Both the position numbers and the translations under genes were made by a program. The notes beneath the pieces are model-generated. The model had not been told where the DNA came from. It saw only the letters and a program-made list of their open reading frames with translations, and did not search any database. Positions 17,395-25,771 of a DNA stretch of 64,000 nt are shown here, piece after piece. This DNA comes from Amycolatopsis sulphurea. Its GTDB lineage: Bacteria > Actinomycetota > Actinomycetes > Mycobacteriales > Pseudonocardiaceae. Numbering within the stretch: position 1 is the stretch's first letter; the number at the start of each line of letters is the position of its first letter. The DNA lies in the NCBI RefSeq assembly GCF_002564045.1, contig NZ_PDJK01000001.1, positions 992,001 through 1,056,000 on the forward strand, in the 5' to 3' direction.

Positions 17395-18525
17395 TCAGGC
17401 GGCGTAACGGGCGGCGGGGCGGGGCAGGCCGAGCAGCCCGCGCAGGGTGCCGGCTTCGTAGCCGGTGCGGAAAGCGCCGCGGCGGCGTAGTTCGGGTACG
17501 AGTCCGTCGGTGATCGCGGTGAGGTCGTGGGGCAGAGTGCCCGGACGGAGACGGAAACCGGACAGGCCGCTCGTCTGCCAGTCGAGCAGCAGGTCGGCCA
17601 GGGCGGCGGGGGTGCCGGTGAAGACGTGCGCGTCGGAGGTGAACTCGGCGAGGGAGTCGAGCCGGGCCTTGCGGTCGACGGCGGCCTGCGTGGTTTCGTC
17701 GAGGAAGACGACCAGGTCGGCGAAGATCTGCAGGTGCCGGCCGGATTCTGCGGCGCGGACCTCGGCGACGATCGACTCGCTGTGGGTGCGGTCGCTGGGG
17801 GTCACGTAGACGAGGTCGGCTTGGCGGGCGGCGAGGCGGTAGGCGACGGGATTGTGTGCCAGCGCGGCGACAGGCGGCTGTCCTTGCGGCGGGCGCGGGG
17901 TGATCGACGGGCCTTTGACGGAGAACCAGCGGCCTTCGAAATCGATGTAGTGCAGCTTGTCCCGGTCGACGAACCGGCCGGTGGCGACGTCGCGGATTTC
18001 GGCGCCGTCTTCCCAGCTGTCCCACAAACGGCGGAGCACCTCGAGGTAATCGGCGGCCTCGTCGAAGAGGTCCTCCGTACTCCCAGGCGTCCGGCGGCCG
18101 AAGTGCCGGAATTCTTCGAGGCTTCCGGAAACCTGCGCGCGTACGCCGGCCCGGCCGGTGCTGACGTAGTCGAGCGTGGCGATCGCCTTCGACAGGTGGA
18201 ACGGTTCGGTGTGCGTGACGACGGCGGTCGGAATGAGCCCGATGTGCGAGGTGAGTGGCGCGACTCGCGAAGCGATCAGGACTGCGTCCAGCCGCGGCTG
18301 CACGAGGTCGGTGCGCACGCCGGTCGCCGAAGGGCTGCGCAGGGACAGGAAGTCTTCGAAGGTGACGAAATCGAGGTGCGCGGCTTCGGCCTGTCGCACG
18401 AGATCGGCCCAGTACCCGGCGGTGAACAGGTCGGACGGGCGTGCGTCGGGTTCCCGCCACGCTGCCGGATGCCAGCCGGCGCCGTCCAGTGCGACCGCGA
18501 GCCGTGGTCCGGTAACCGCTGTCAT
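17395..18525 (-). CDS. Luciferase-like flavin-dependent oxidoreductase (LLM class)
   Basis: 376 aa from ATG 18525, with GGAGGGA just upstream; the much longer open frame is not needed. The protein has the TIM-barrel luciferase-like pattern: DLVRQAEAAHLDFVTFEDF, VLIASRVAPLTSHIGLIPT, LDYVSTGRAGVRAQVSG and the C-terminal LLLDWQTSGLSGFRL. It belongs to the subgroup often paired with NtaA/DmoA monooxygenases in sulfur or xenobiotic oxidation clusters. It is followed 18 bp later by the 16045 gene, so co-transcription is likely. Confidence 0.82.
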   Translation of the reverse strand: MTAVTGPRLAVALDGAGWHPAAWREPDARPSDLFTAGYWADLVRQAEAAHLDFVTFEDFLSLRSPSATGVRTDLVQPRLDAVLIASRVAPLTSHIGLIPTAVVTHTEPFHLSKAIATLDYVSTGRAGVRAQVSGSLEEFRHFGRRTPGSTEDLFDEAADYLEVLRRLWDSWEDGAEIRDVATGRFVDRDKLHYIDFEGRWFSVKGPSITPRPPQGQPPVAALAHNPVAYRLAARQADLVYVTPSDRTHSESIVAEVRAAESGRHLQIFADLVVFLDETTQAAVDRKARLDSLAEFTSDAHVFTGTPAALADLLLDWQTSGLSGFRLRPGTLPHDLTAITDGLVPELRRRGAFRTGYEAGTLRGLLGLPRPAARYAA

Positions 18526-18644
18526 ACTGCGTCCCTCCGCTGTCCGACACCGTTCGATACTGGCAGTGTCCGCTGGATCGCGGGATGCGTCAGCTGTACC
18601 CAGCGTTTGGGATTCGTGGTGTGGAGGGAATAAACGGGAGGGGC

Positions 18645-19424
18645 TCAGTCCAGGTCGATGCGGATGCTGAGCAGATCGGTGCCGACCGTCCGGATGACAG
18701 CCCGGTCCATCCGTGGCAGGGACTTCAGCCGGGCACGGAGGTCGTCCTCGGGAACGAGACGCGCGACGCCCTGGTGCCAGCGTCCGTGCAGCCGGAGGCG
18801 GACACGCGGGTCGGCCTGGATGTTGCGGACGTAGTGCGAGCGCAGGCCGAATTCCGACACCAGCCAGAACCGGTCGCCGGTGCGGCGCCCGGAGATCGGG
18901 GTGCGCCGGGGCAGTCCCGAGGTACGGCCGGTGGTCTCGAGCAGGGTCTGCCCGGGCAGCCGGGACAGCGCCGGATTGATCAGTTTCCGCTGGAAGCGGG
19001 TGACGAGGCGGTGTTGCCGGTCGCCGGGACGGGCGGGGTGCGCGACCCGGCGCATCCGCGCGGGGATCACGCGGCGGTGGACCGGTACGGCGAGTGACCA
19101 CAGCAGCCGCGCGGGGGAGCGGTGGAAGTCGACCTCGGTGGTCCACTGCACGTAGCCGGTGCCGAGCCGGATCGCGTTGCGGGCGGTCATGATCCGCGAC
19201 GGGATCTCGAGCACGACACTGTCCGGAGTGGACTCGGCGATCGTCCAGCCCAGCACGCGGTCCGGCGCCCGGCGGCTCCGCAGGCCGAGGCAGCGCCAGC
19301 CGGCGCGCAGAAACATCCGCGTCGGCAGCGACGCGTCCTCCCAGACGGCGCGGGCCCACTGCTCGGCGGTGCGCTGGTCGCCGGCATCGCGCTCGGCGTA
19401 CAACGTGGACGTGTAATCCGGCAC
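18645..19424 (-). CDS. Two-domain protein: DUF2867-like head and Ddn-type (F420-dependent) nitroreductase tail
   Basis: 259 aa if started at GTG 19424; a frame to 19445 adds 7 residues. The N-terminal half (APDRVLGWTIAESTPDSVVL, then IRLGTGYVQWTTEVDF) resembles DUF2867/START-like folds. The C-terminal part from about residue 158 (LLETTGRTSGLPRRTPISGR, then FGLRSHYVRNIQADPRV) is the deazaflavin-dependent nitroreductase fold of the Ddn family, which uses cofactor F420H2 on quinones and other acceptors. It is divergent from a TetR gene, with duplicated operator-like motifs (19442-19495) between them. It is probably that regulator's target. Confidence 0.7.
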   Translation of the reverse strand: MPDYTSTLYAERDAGDQRTAEQWARAVWEDASLPTRMFLRAGWRCLGLRSRRAPDRVLGWTIAESTPDSVVLEIPSRIMTARNAIRLGTGYVQWTTEVDFHRSPARLLWSLAVPVHRRVIPARMRRVAHPARPGDRQHRLVTRFQRKLINPALSRLPGQTLLETTGRTSGLPRRTPISGRRTGDRFWLVSEFGLRSHYVRNIQADPRVRLRLHGRWHQGVARLVPEDDLRARLKSLPRMDRAVIRTVGTDLLSIRIDLD

Positions 19425-19441
19425 GGCCGCCCCCTTGCTGC

Positions 19442-19495
19442 ACACGTGTCCAATAAGGCGAGGCTAGGCACTTGGTGTACACGTGTCAAGTAAGG
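19442..19495. promoter_or_regulatory. Two direct operator-like motifs between divergent genes
   Basis: ACACGTGTCCAATAAGG at 19442-19458 recurs as ACACGTGTCAAGTAAGG at 19479-19495, 37 bp apart. Each contains the palindromic core ACACGTGT. They cover the starts of the Ddn-type gene and of the TetR gene, so TetR binding would control both. Confidence 0.55.
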
Positions 19496-19502
19496 TGCCG
19501 GG

Positions 19503-20081
19503 ATGAGCGGTCGACGCCTGGACCCCGGCGCGCGGCGGGCGCAGCTGATCGGGATCGGCGCCCGGCTGTTCGCCGAGCGGCCGTACCACGAGGTGCGGAT
19601 GGACGAGGTCGGCGCGGCCGCCGGGGTGTCCCGCGCGCTGGTGTACCGGTACTTCCCGAGCAAGCGGGACCTGTTCGCGGCGGTCTACCGGCGGGCCGCG
19701 GACGAGCTGGTCGCGGCGACCGGGGCCGGTTCGCCCGGCGCGGTGGGCGACTGGGTCGCCGCGGGGCTGGACGCGCATTTCGACTACTTCGAGGCGAACG
19801 CGACGACGGTGCTGGCGGCGAACCGGGATTTGGCCGGGGATCCGATGATCCAGAGCATCATCACCGACGAGCTGGCGACGCTGCGGAGCAGGCTGCTGGA
19901 CGCGCTCGAAATCCCCGAGTCCCGCCGGGAAGCCGTGGGAGTGGCGTTGCTGGCCTGGCTTTCGTTCGTGCGGGTGAGCAGCGTGGAATGGTTGCTGCAC
20001 CGGCGGATCGGCCGGGACGAGCTGCACGCGCTGTGTCTGCGGACACTGGCCGCGGCACTGGAGCCGGGGAACGGCAGGTAA
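19503..20081 (+). CDS. TetR-family regulator
   Basis: 192 aa. The N-terminal TetR helix-turn-helix is clear (MDEVGAAAGVSRALVYRYFP, about residues 36-55, then SKRDLFAAVY). The C-terminal ligand domain is of the TetR_C type common in Actinobacteria. It is divergent from the DUF2867/Ddn gene and is preceded by two copies of an ACACGTGT motif, suggesting autoregulation and control of its neighbour. It is convergent with the next TetR gene, with only 5 bp between the stops. Confidence 0.85.
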   Translation: MSGRRLDPGARRAQLIGIGARLFAERPYHEVRMDEVGAAAGVSRALVYRYFPSKRDLFAAVYRRAADELVAATGAGSPGAVGDWVAAGLDAHFDYFEANATTVLAANRDLAGDPMIQSIITDELATLRSRLLDALEIPESRREAVGVALLAWLSFVRVSSVEWLLHRRIGRDELHALCLRTLAAALEPGNGR

Positions 20082-20086
20082 CCGGC

Positions 20087-20701
20087 TTACGCCCGGCGGA
20101 CGAGTTCGTTCTCGAGGGCGGCCCGCGCGCCGCGCAGCGCCAAGCGCAGCTGGTCCGGCTTGCGGCGGACCTGGGCCAGCAGCAGGCCGCCCTGGATGGC
20201 GGCCATGGTGAGATCGGCCAGCTCCGTGACGTCGCTGTCCGCGCGCAGCTCGCCGGACTCCTGCATCTGCCGCAGCCCGGCGATGAGCGGGGCCTCCCAG
20301 CGGGCGAAGGCGTCCACGAACGCCTGCCGGGTCAGCTCGTCGCGGCCGCCGAGCTGGGCGGCCAAGGAACCGATCGCGCAGCCGCCGATGGCGTCCTGCC
20401 GGGTCCCATTCGCCACGATCGCGGCGAACCAGTGGTCGATTCCGGCGAGTGAGTCCAGCCCTTGCAGCAACGGTTCCTGTGCGGCCAGCACCGTGTCCAC
20501 AGTGGAATGAACGACGGCGCGGACGAGATCGTCCCGGTCGTCGAAGTAGTGGTAGAGCTGGCTGCGGCCGACGCCCGCGGCGCGCTCGACGTCGTCCAGC
20601 GTCACGGCCGCGACGCCGCGGCGCTGGATCAGCTCCGCGGTCGCGTCGAGGATGCGCTGCCGGGTCGCGCGGCCCCGCGCGGTGCTGGGTGTCTGGCTCA
20701 C
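20087..20701 (-). CDS. TetR-family regulator facing an amidohydrolase gene
   Basis: 204 aa from GTG 20701, with AGGAG 8 nt upstream. The helix-turn-helix is at about residues 28-50 (LDDVERAAGVGRSQLYHYFD, then DRDDLVRAVV). The C-terminal domain contains GGCAIGSLAAQL as in TetR_C_16/YxaF-like proteins. The region to the divergent amidohydrolase gene holds three related 18-bp inverted repeats (20710-20784), a strong sign that this protein represses itself and that gene. The inducer is presumably the amidohydrolase substrate. Confidence 0.87.
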   Translation of the reverse strand: MSQTPSTARGRATRQRILDATAELIQRRGVAAVTLDDVERAAGVGRSQLYHYFDDRDDLVRAVVHSTVDTVLAAQEPLLQGLDSLAGIDHWFAAIVANGTRQDAIGGCAIGSLAAQLGGRDELTRQAFVDAFARWEAPLIAGLRQMQESGELRADSDVTELADLTMAAIQGGLLLAQVRRKPDQLRLALRGARAALENELVRRA

Positions 20702-20709
20702 GGCGACTC

Positions 20710-20784
20710 CTGTACCCCTCGGTACAGCGGCGCTGTACTCGATGATACATTCTGCCGTACGAGTTTCTGTACTGCACAATACAG
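20710..20784. promoter_or_regulatory. Three 18-bp TetR operator-like palindromes
   Basis: CTGTACCCCTCGGTACAG (20710-20727) is a 7-bp perfect inverted repeat with a 4-bp centre. CTGTACTCGATGATACAT (20733-20750) and CTGTACTGCACAATACAG (20767-20784) share the pattern CTGTA-N8-TACAG/T. Starts are 23 and 34 bp apart. The sites fill the 117-bp space between the TetR start and the amidohydrolase start. Confidence 0.7.
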
Positions 20785-20818
20785 TCCGCGGCCGGGCCGC
20801 GGGCGGTGAGGAGGAGCC

Positions 20819-21994
20819 GTGAGCCGGTTCGCGGTCACGAACACCCGGGTGTTCACCGGGACGCAGGTGGCGGACGCTTCGGTGGTCGTCGTGGCGGACG
20901 GGACGATCACCTCGGTCGGCCACGAGGTGCCGCCGGGGCTACCGGAGGTCGACGGCCGGGGCGGGACCCTGTTGCCGGGCCTGATCGACGCCCACACCCA
21001 CTCTGACGAGGAAGGGCTTCGCACCGCGCTGGACTTCGGCGTGACGACCGAGCTGGACATGATGTCGGTGCCGGCCGTGATGACCCCGCTCCGGGAGAAG
21101 GTGCGCACGGATTTCGGGCTGGCCGACGTTCGCTCTTCCTCGTGGGGCCTGGCGCATCCTGACGGGCATCCGCACCAGGTACGGCGCGGGATGGGCGATC
21201 CGGTCTGGCCCACCGCCGCCGTCCCGGAAGAGGCGGCGGCGTTCGTGGAGGGCCGCCTCGCCGAGGGCGCGGACTACCTCAAGATCATGGTCGAGGACGG
21301 CGCGGCGATGGGTACTTCGCTGCCCAGGGTGCCGCCCGGCGTCGTGGCCGCAGCGGTGGCGGCGGCGCACGAGCACGGGATGCTCGCACTGGTGCACACC
21401 TTCAGCGCGGAGGCCACCAGGCTGGCGGTCGACGTGGGCGCGGACGGGGTCACGCACCTGCTCTACGACGAGGTGATCGACGACGACCTGCTGACCAGGA
21501 TGCGCGCGCAGGACATGTTCGTGATCAGTACGCTCGCGGTCACGGCTTCCGCTGCCGCCGACGGTTCCGGTCCGCGGCTGGCGGCCGATCGGCGGGTGGC
21601 CTCGCGGCTGGACGAGGCGGTGCGGGACAACCTGAGTCAGGAGTTCGGCTGGGGTGCGGACCTGTCGGTCGCTCTGCGCTCGGTCGCGCGGCTGCGCGAA
21701 GCCGGCGTCGAGATCCTGGCCGGGACCGACGCCTCCCACCTCGGCGGGCTGGGGCTCGCTCACGGCGCCAGCCTGCACGACGAGCTTCGCCTGCTGGAAG
21801 CCGGCGGGTTCAGTCCGGTGGAGGCGCTGAACGCGGCGACGCGGCGGACCGCGGATCGGTTCGGTCTCTCCGATCGTGGCCGGATCGAGCCGGGTGCCGT
21901 GGCGGATCTGCTGCTCGTGGACGGGGATCCGACGACGCAGCTCTCCGCCATGCTGAACACCCGCGCGGTCTGGCGGCGGGGGCATCGCCGGTGA
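20819..21994 (+). CDS. Metal-dependent amidohydrolase family protein
   Basis: 391 aa from GTG 20819, preceded by GAGGAGG. It has the amidohydrolase signature: GTLLPGLIDAHTHSDEEG with metal ligands H59 and H61, a bridging lysine in ADYLKIMVEDG, further histidines in LALVHTFSAE and GVTHLLYDE, and the catalytic aspartate in ILAGTDASH. The C-terminal beta-sandwich returns as GAVADLLLVDGDPT. It resembles cytoplasmic imidazolonepropionase/prolidase-like hydrolases of cyclic amides or carbamates; the substrate is unknown. It is probably controlled by the divergent TetR. It ends 3 bp from the convergent LLM gene. Confidence 0.85.
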   Translation: MSRFAVTNTRVFTGTQVADASVVVVADGTITSVGHEVPPGLPEVDGRGGTLLPGLIDAHTHSDEEGLRTALDFGVTTELDMMSVPAVMTPLREKVRTDFGLADVRSSSWGLAHPDGHPHQVRRGMGDPVWPTAAVPEEAAAFVEGRLAEGADYLKIMVEDGAAMGTSLPRVPPGVVAAAVAAAHEHGMLALVHTFSAEATRLAVDVGADGVTHLLYDEVIDDDLLTRMRAQDMFVISTLAVTASAAADGSGPRLAADRRVASRLDEAVRDNLSQEFGWGADLSVALRSVARLREAGVEILAGTDASHLGGLGLAHGASLHDELRLLEAGGFSPVEALNAATRRTADRFGLSDRGRIEPGAVADLLLVDGDPTTQLSAMLNTRAVWRRGHRR

Positions 21995-21997
21995 CGT

Positions 21998-23017
21998 TCA
22001 GGCCGCCGGTTTCCAGCCCAGCCGCGGGCCGAGCCGGGTCGCGAGGTCGGTGAGGATCTGTACGTAGTCCTCGTGGTCGAACGTGAACGGGAGCGCGAAG
22101 GCGACCTCCTCGACCTCGCGGAAGGCGAGGTGTGCGTGGAGCCGCTCGGCGAGTTCCGCCGAGGAGCCCACGAAATCGGGGGAGAAGAGCAACTTCGCCG
22201 GGCCTTGCGGCTGGGTTGTGCGCGGCAGCCGTTTCGCTGCGTACGCCTGGTACTTGGCGCGTTGTTCCGGGGTGGCGCTGTCGGTCGGGATCACGACGAG
22301 GCCTTGGGACACGCGGGCGAGTTCGCCGTCCGGATGGTGTGCGCGGAACGTCTGGATGTGGGAGAGCTGGATCTCCTCGAACCGCCCGGCTCCCTCGGCC
22401 CGGACGACGCTGCTGGTCAGGTAGTTCATCCCGTGCTCGCCGGCCCATTGTGCGGAACGGCTGCTCCCGCCGCCGTACCAGAGGCGGCGGCCGAGGCCGG
22501 GGGACTGCGGCTGGACGCGGTCGGAGAACACCTCGATCCCCTCCTGCCCGCGGAATCCGGAGGCCTGTTCGCCGCGGATCAGCGACAGCAGCCGGGACAC
22601 GCGACCGTAGCTGAAGTCCTCCTGGTCGCCGGTGTCCGGATAGAGCGCCTCCCGGACCGCGTCGTAGTGCATCGGCGGGCCGACGCTCACGCCGGGATTG
22701 AGCCGTCCGCCGGAGAGAATGTCCACAGTGGCCAGATCTTCGGCGAGCCGGAGCGGGTTCTCCCAGCCCAGCGGGATGACCGCGGTGCCCAGCTCGATCC
22801 GGCGGGTGCGCTGGGTGGCCGCGGCGAGCACCGCGACCGGGGACGAGATGCCGTACTGCAGGTGCCGGTGCCGTACCCACGCGCTGTCGAAGCCGAGCTG
22901 CTCGCCCAGCTCGATGATCCGCAACGTGGATTCGTGCCCGGGGCGTGGATCGTCGCCGTCGAACAGGCCGATGGTGAGAAACCCCAGTTTCCGCAGGGGG
23001 CGGGTGGACGGCGGCAC
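21998..23017 (-). CDS. Luciferase-like flavin-dependent oxidoreductase (LLM class)
   Basis: 339 aa. The segments GFLTIGLFDGDDPRPGHEST, GFDSAWVRHRHLQYGISSP, RIELGTAVIPLGWENPLRLA and LSGGRLNPGVSVGPP are typical of single-domain bacterial luciferase-like monooxygenases. GGAGG precedes the start. Upstream, two perfect palindromes (23110-23153) lie between this gene and the divergent GH64 gene and may control one or both. It is the third LLM enzyme within 7 kb and sits beside an oligopeptide-type ABC operon, which suggests uptake and oxidation of small organosulfur or amine compounds, but no direct evidence fixes this. Confidence 0.83.
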   Translation of the reverse strand: MPPSTRPLRKLGFLTIGLFDGDDPRPGHESTLRIIELGEQLGFDSAWVRHRHLQYGISSPVAVLAAATQRTRRIELGTAVIPLGWENPLRLAEDLATVDILSGGRLNPGVSVGPPMHYDAVREALYPDTGDQEDFSYGRVSRLLSLIRGEQASGFRGQEGIEVFSDRVQPQSPGLGRRLWYGGGSSRSAQWAGEHGMNYLTSSVVRAEGAGRFEEIQLSHIQTFRAHHPDGELARVSQGLVVIPTDSATPEQRAKYQAYAAKRLPRTTQPQGPAKLLFSPDFVGSSAELAERLHAHLAFREVEEVAFALPFTFDHEDYVQILTDLATRLGPRLGWKPAA

Positions 23018-23109
23018 GGCTGGTCCTCCTTCACGGGCGGCTGCTGCCCGGACGAACAGCCGGGCCAGGGCCGGTGTTCCGGTTCCCAGCAGGTGGACGT
23101 CCGGCAGAA

Positions 23110-23153
23110 GTCAATACTTGACAGTGAACCTGAGTGGTCAGAATATTTCTGAC
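23110..23153. promoter_or_regulatory. Two perfect palindromes upstream of the LLM gene
   Basis: GTCAATACTTGAC (23110-23122) and GTCAGAATATTTCTGAC (23137-23153) are perfect inverted repeats with GTCA/TGAC ends, centres 29 bp apart, nearly three helical turns. They lie in an AT-richer stretch about 95 bp upstream of the LLM start and about 100 bp upstream of the GH64 start. Confidence 0.5.
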
Positions 23154-23251
23154 GGCCCGGTCGTGCGCCCGCCGTGGCGTTCCGCCCTCGTGCCGAGCCT
23201 GCCCGCCCGCGGGGAAGCCCCGTGGGTCCGCTCGACGCGTCAGGAGCAACC

Positions 23252-24169
23252 ATGCCCGTCCCCGCCCGCCGGACCGCGTTCGCCGTTGTGCTCGCGCTCG
23301 CCGCGATGGGGCTGTCCGCCCCGGCCGCGACGGCCGCCCCGGGCAGCACCCCGCCCGATTCGTTCTGGGGTGACACCGGCGCGATCCCGCCCGCGCAGAA
23401 CGTGCTCACCGTCAAGGTGCTCAACCGCACCAACGGCAAGTACCCGGACGATCAGGTGTACTGGAGCTTCAACGGCCAGACGCACTCGATCGCCGAGCAG
23501 CCGACCGTGGACATGGGCGCGAACTCGTCCGGCCGGATGAACTTCTTCCTCGGTTCGCCGGAGGGCAAGTACACCGACTTCATCGAGTTCACCGTGGGAG
23601 ACCACGTGTTCAACGGCAACACCACCAGGGTGGACGCGTTCGGCCTGAAGCTCGCGATGCGGCTGCACTCCCGCGACGGGTTCGACACTCAGGTCGGCGA
23701 CGATTACGAAACCTTCCAGCAGGACCGGGCGGCGACCTTCGCCCGGTTCCAGAGCGAGGTGCCGGACGAGTTCAAGGGCCTGGCCCAGGGACAGGACCGG
23801 ATCCTGGCGCCGGGCAAGAGCCCGGACTTCCAGCCGGGCGGCAAGAACGAGAACTACTTCACCGACTACGCCCGGTCGGCCGGCGTGAACGAGACGACCG
23901 GGAACATCGCCGCGTGCGCCGGCTCGCTGGCACAGGCCGCGGACAAGTGCGCGGCGCTCAACCGGCACACCGCGGACCTGCCCGTCGGCCAGCAGCAGAA
24001 CCCGGCGCACTTCTACCAGGCCGCGCCGGCGAACTACTACGCGAAGTTCTGGCACGACCACGGCATCGACAACCGTGCGTACGGCTTCCCGTACGACGAC
24101 GCGGCCGGCCAGTCCTCGTTCGTTTCGCACAATGACCCGCAATGGCTGGAGGTCGCCGTCGGCTGGTAA
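23252..24169 (+). CDS. Secreted beta-1,3-glucanase family protein (GH64, thaumatin-like fold)
   Basis: 305 aa from ATG 23252, with AGGAG 6 nt upstream. A Sec signal peptide covers residues 1-28 or so (ARRTAFAVVLALAAMGLSAP, then AATAAPG). The mature part contains VKVLNRTNGKYPDDQVYWSF, FIEFTVGDHVFNGNTTRVDAF and HDHGIDNRAYGFPYDDAAGQ, which are hallmarks of GH64 laminaripentaose-producing beta-1,3-glucanases. It would act outside the cell on fungal or plant beta-1,3-glucan. No carbohydrate-binding module is attached. It is convergent with the ABC operon, with 6 bp between stops. Confidence 0.82.
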   Translation: MPVPARRTAFAVVLALAAMGLSAPAATAAPGSTPPDSFWGDTGAIPPAQNVLTVKVLNRTNGKYPDDQVYWSFNGQTHSIAEQPTVDMGANSSGRMNFFLGSPEGKYTDFIEFTVGDHVFNGNTTRVDAFGLKLAMRLHSRDGFDTQVGDDYETFQQDRAATFARFQSEVPDEFKGLAQGQDRILAPGKSPDFQPGGKNENYFTDYARSAGVNETTGNIAACAGSLAQAADKCAALNRHTADLPVGQQQNPAHFYQAAPANYYAKFWHDHGIDNRAYGFPYDDAAGQSSFVSHNDPQWLEVAVGW

Positions 24170-24175
24170 CCGCGT

Positions 24176-25771
24176 TCAGGCGTCCACCCGGCGCGCACCG
24201 GGGACGGCGGCGAGCAGGGTCCGCGTGTACTCCTCGCGGGGCCGGTGCAGCACTTCGCCCGCCGGTCCCTGTTCGACGAGCCGTCCCCGGTGCAGCACCG
24301 CGACCTGATCCGCGATCTCCTGCACCACGGCGAGGTCGTGGGTGATGAACAGGTAGCTCAGCCCGAGTTCGTCCTGCAGCGTGACCAGCAGCTTCAGGAT
24401 CTGCGCCTGCACCGACACGTCGAGTGCGGACACCGGCTCGTCGAGCACCACGAGATCCGGCCGTAGCGCCAGCGCCCGTGCGATGGCGGCGCGCTGGCGT
24501 TGCCCGCCGGACAGTTCGGCGGGGCGCCGGGCCAGCAGAGCCGAGGGGAGCGCCACCTGGCCGGCTAGTTCAGCGACCCGGCGTTGGCGTTCGGCCCTGC
24601 TGCCGACGCCGAACGCGCGTAGCGGCTCGCCGATCACCTCGGCGATGGAGAAGCGGGGGTTCAGCGAGGCGTACGGATTTTGATAGACCAGCTGGAATCG
24701 CCGCCGTAACCGGCGGAGTGCGGCGGCGGAGCGGGGGAGCTCCTTGCCGTCGAAGAAGACCGTGCCGGAGCTGGGGGTTTCGAGACCGACTGCGATCCGG
24801 GCGGTGGTGGTCTTGCCGGAACCGGATTCCCCGACCAGGGCGAGCGTGCGTCCGCGGCCGAGCTGGAACGAGACGTCGTCGACCGCGCGGACGGATCCGT
24901 GTCCGCGCAAGGAAAAGGACTTCACCAGAGAATCGGCCGACAGCAGCACGTCCGTGGCCTCCGGACGTGGCGCGCGAGCGGTGGTGCTCGACAGGCTCGG
25001 CGCGGCGGCGAGCAGGCGCCGGGTGTAGTCCTCGGCCGGGGCGGCGAGGAGTTCCGGTGTGGGCGCCTCTTCGACGAGCCGGCCCTCGGACAGCACCACG
25101 ATGCGGTCCGCGCGGTCTGCGGCGACGGCGAGATCGTGCGTGATGAGCAGGATCGCGGTGCCCGACTCGGCAGCCAGTGCCGCCAGGTGATCGAGGATCT
25201 CCCGTTGCACGGTCACGTCGAGTGCGCTGGTCGGCTCGTCGGCGATGATCAGCCGCGGCTCGCCGGCCAGCGCGATCGCGATCAGCACGCGCTGCCGCAG
25301 GCCGCCGGAGAGTTCATGCGGATACTGCCTCGCTCGCAGCTCCGGCCGGTCCACGCCGGCGCGGCGCAGCAGGGCGACGGCGCGGGCCGCCGCCTCGCGG
25401 CGGGGGGCCAGGCGATGGATCAGCAGCACCTCGGCGACCTGCTCGCCGACCCGGCGGACCGGGTCGAGCGAGACCGTCGGATCCTGCGGTACCAGCGCGA
25501 TCCCGGTGCCCCGCACCCGCTGCCAGTCCTTTTCGGACAGTCCGGTGAGCGCGGTTGCCTCGAAGGTGATCCGGCCGCCGTGGATGCGGCCGCCGCGGGG
25601 CAGCAGGCCGATCGCCGCGTGCGCGGTGGTGCTCTTGCCGGACCCGGATTCGCCGACCACGGCGACGATCTCGCCCGGCTCGACCTGCAGCGTCACCCCG
25701 CGCACGGCGGGCACCACCCCGGAGGGGGTGTGGTAGGAGACGGTCAGGTCGTGGATTTCCAGCAGGCTCAT
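24176..25771 (-). CDS. Dipeptide/oligopeptide ABC transporter, fused double ATPase
   Basis: 531 aa from ATG 25771, which overlaps the permease stop. Two complete ABC domains are fused: the first with GESGSGKST, LSGGLRQRV and ADEPTSALD, the second (from about residue 290) with GESGSGKTT, LSGGQRQRA and LDEPVSALD. Each has the oligopeptide/dipeptide-type C-terminal extension. It corresponds to DppD plus DppF in one chain and powers import through the two permeases encoded just upstream. It is the last gene of a four-gene operon (27541-29172 first). Confidence 0.9.
   Translation of the reverse strand: MSLLEIHDLTVSYHTPSGVVPAVRGVTLQVEPGEIVAVVGESGSGKSTTAHAAIGLLPRGGRIHGGRITFEATALTGLSEKDWQRVRGTGIALVPQDPTVSLDPVRRVGEQVAEVLLIHRLAPRREAAARAVALLRRAGVDRPELRARQYPHELSGGLRQRVLIAIALAGEPRLIIADEPTSALDVTVQREILDHLAALAAESGTAILLITHDLAVAADRADRIVVLSEGRLVEEAPTPELLAAPAEDYTRRLLAAAPSLSSTTARAPRPEATDVLLSADSLVKSFSLRGHGSVRAVDDVSFQLGRGRTLALVGESGSGKTTTARIAVGLETPSSGTVFFDGKELPRSAAALRRLRRRFQLVYQNPYASLNPRFSIAEVIGEPLRAFGVGSRAERQRRVAELAGQVALPSALLARRPAELSGGQRQRAAIARALALRPDLVVLDEPVSALDVSVQAQILKLLVTLQDELGLSYLFITHDLAVVQEIADQVAVLHRGRLVEQGPAGEVLHRPREEYTRTLLAAVPGARRVDA

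Noticed and set aside
16832..18550. A 572-aa arginine/proline-rich open frame
   Set aside because: Out-of-frame shadow of the two flavin monooxygenase genes; composition is RRP-type without any domain.
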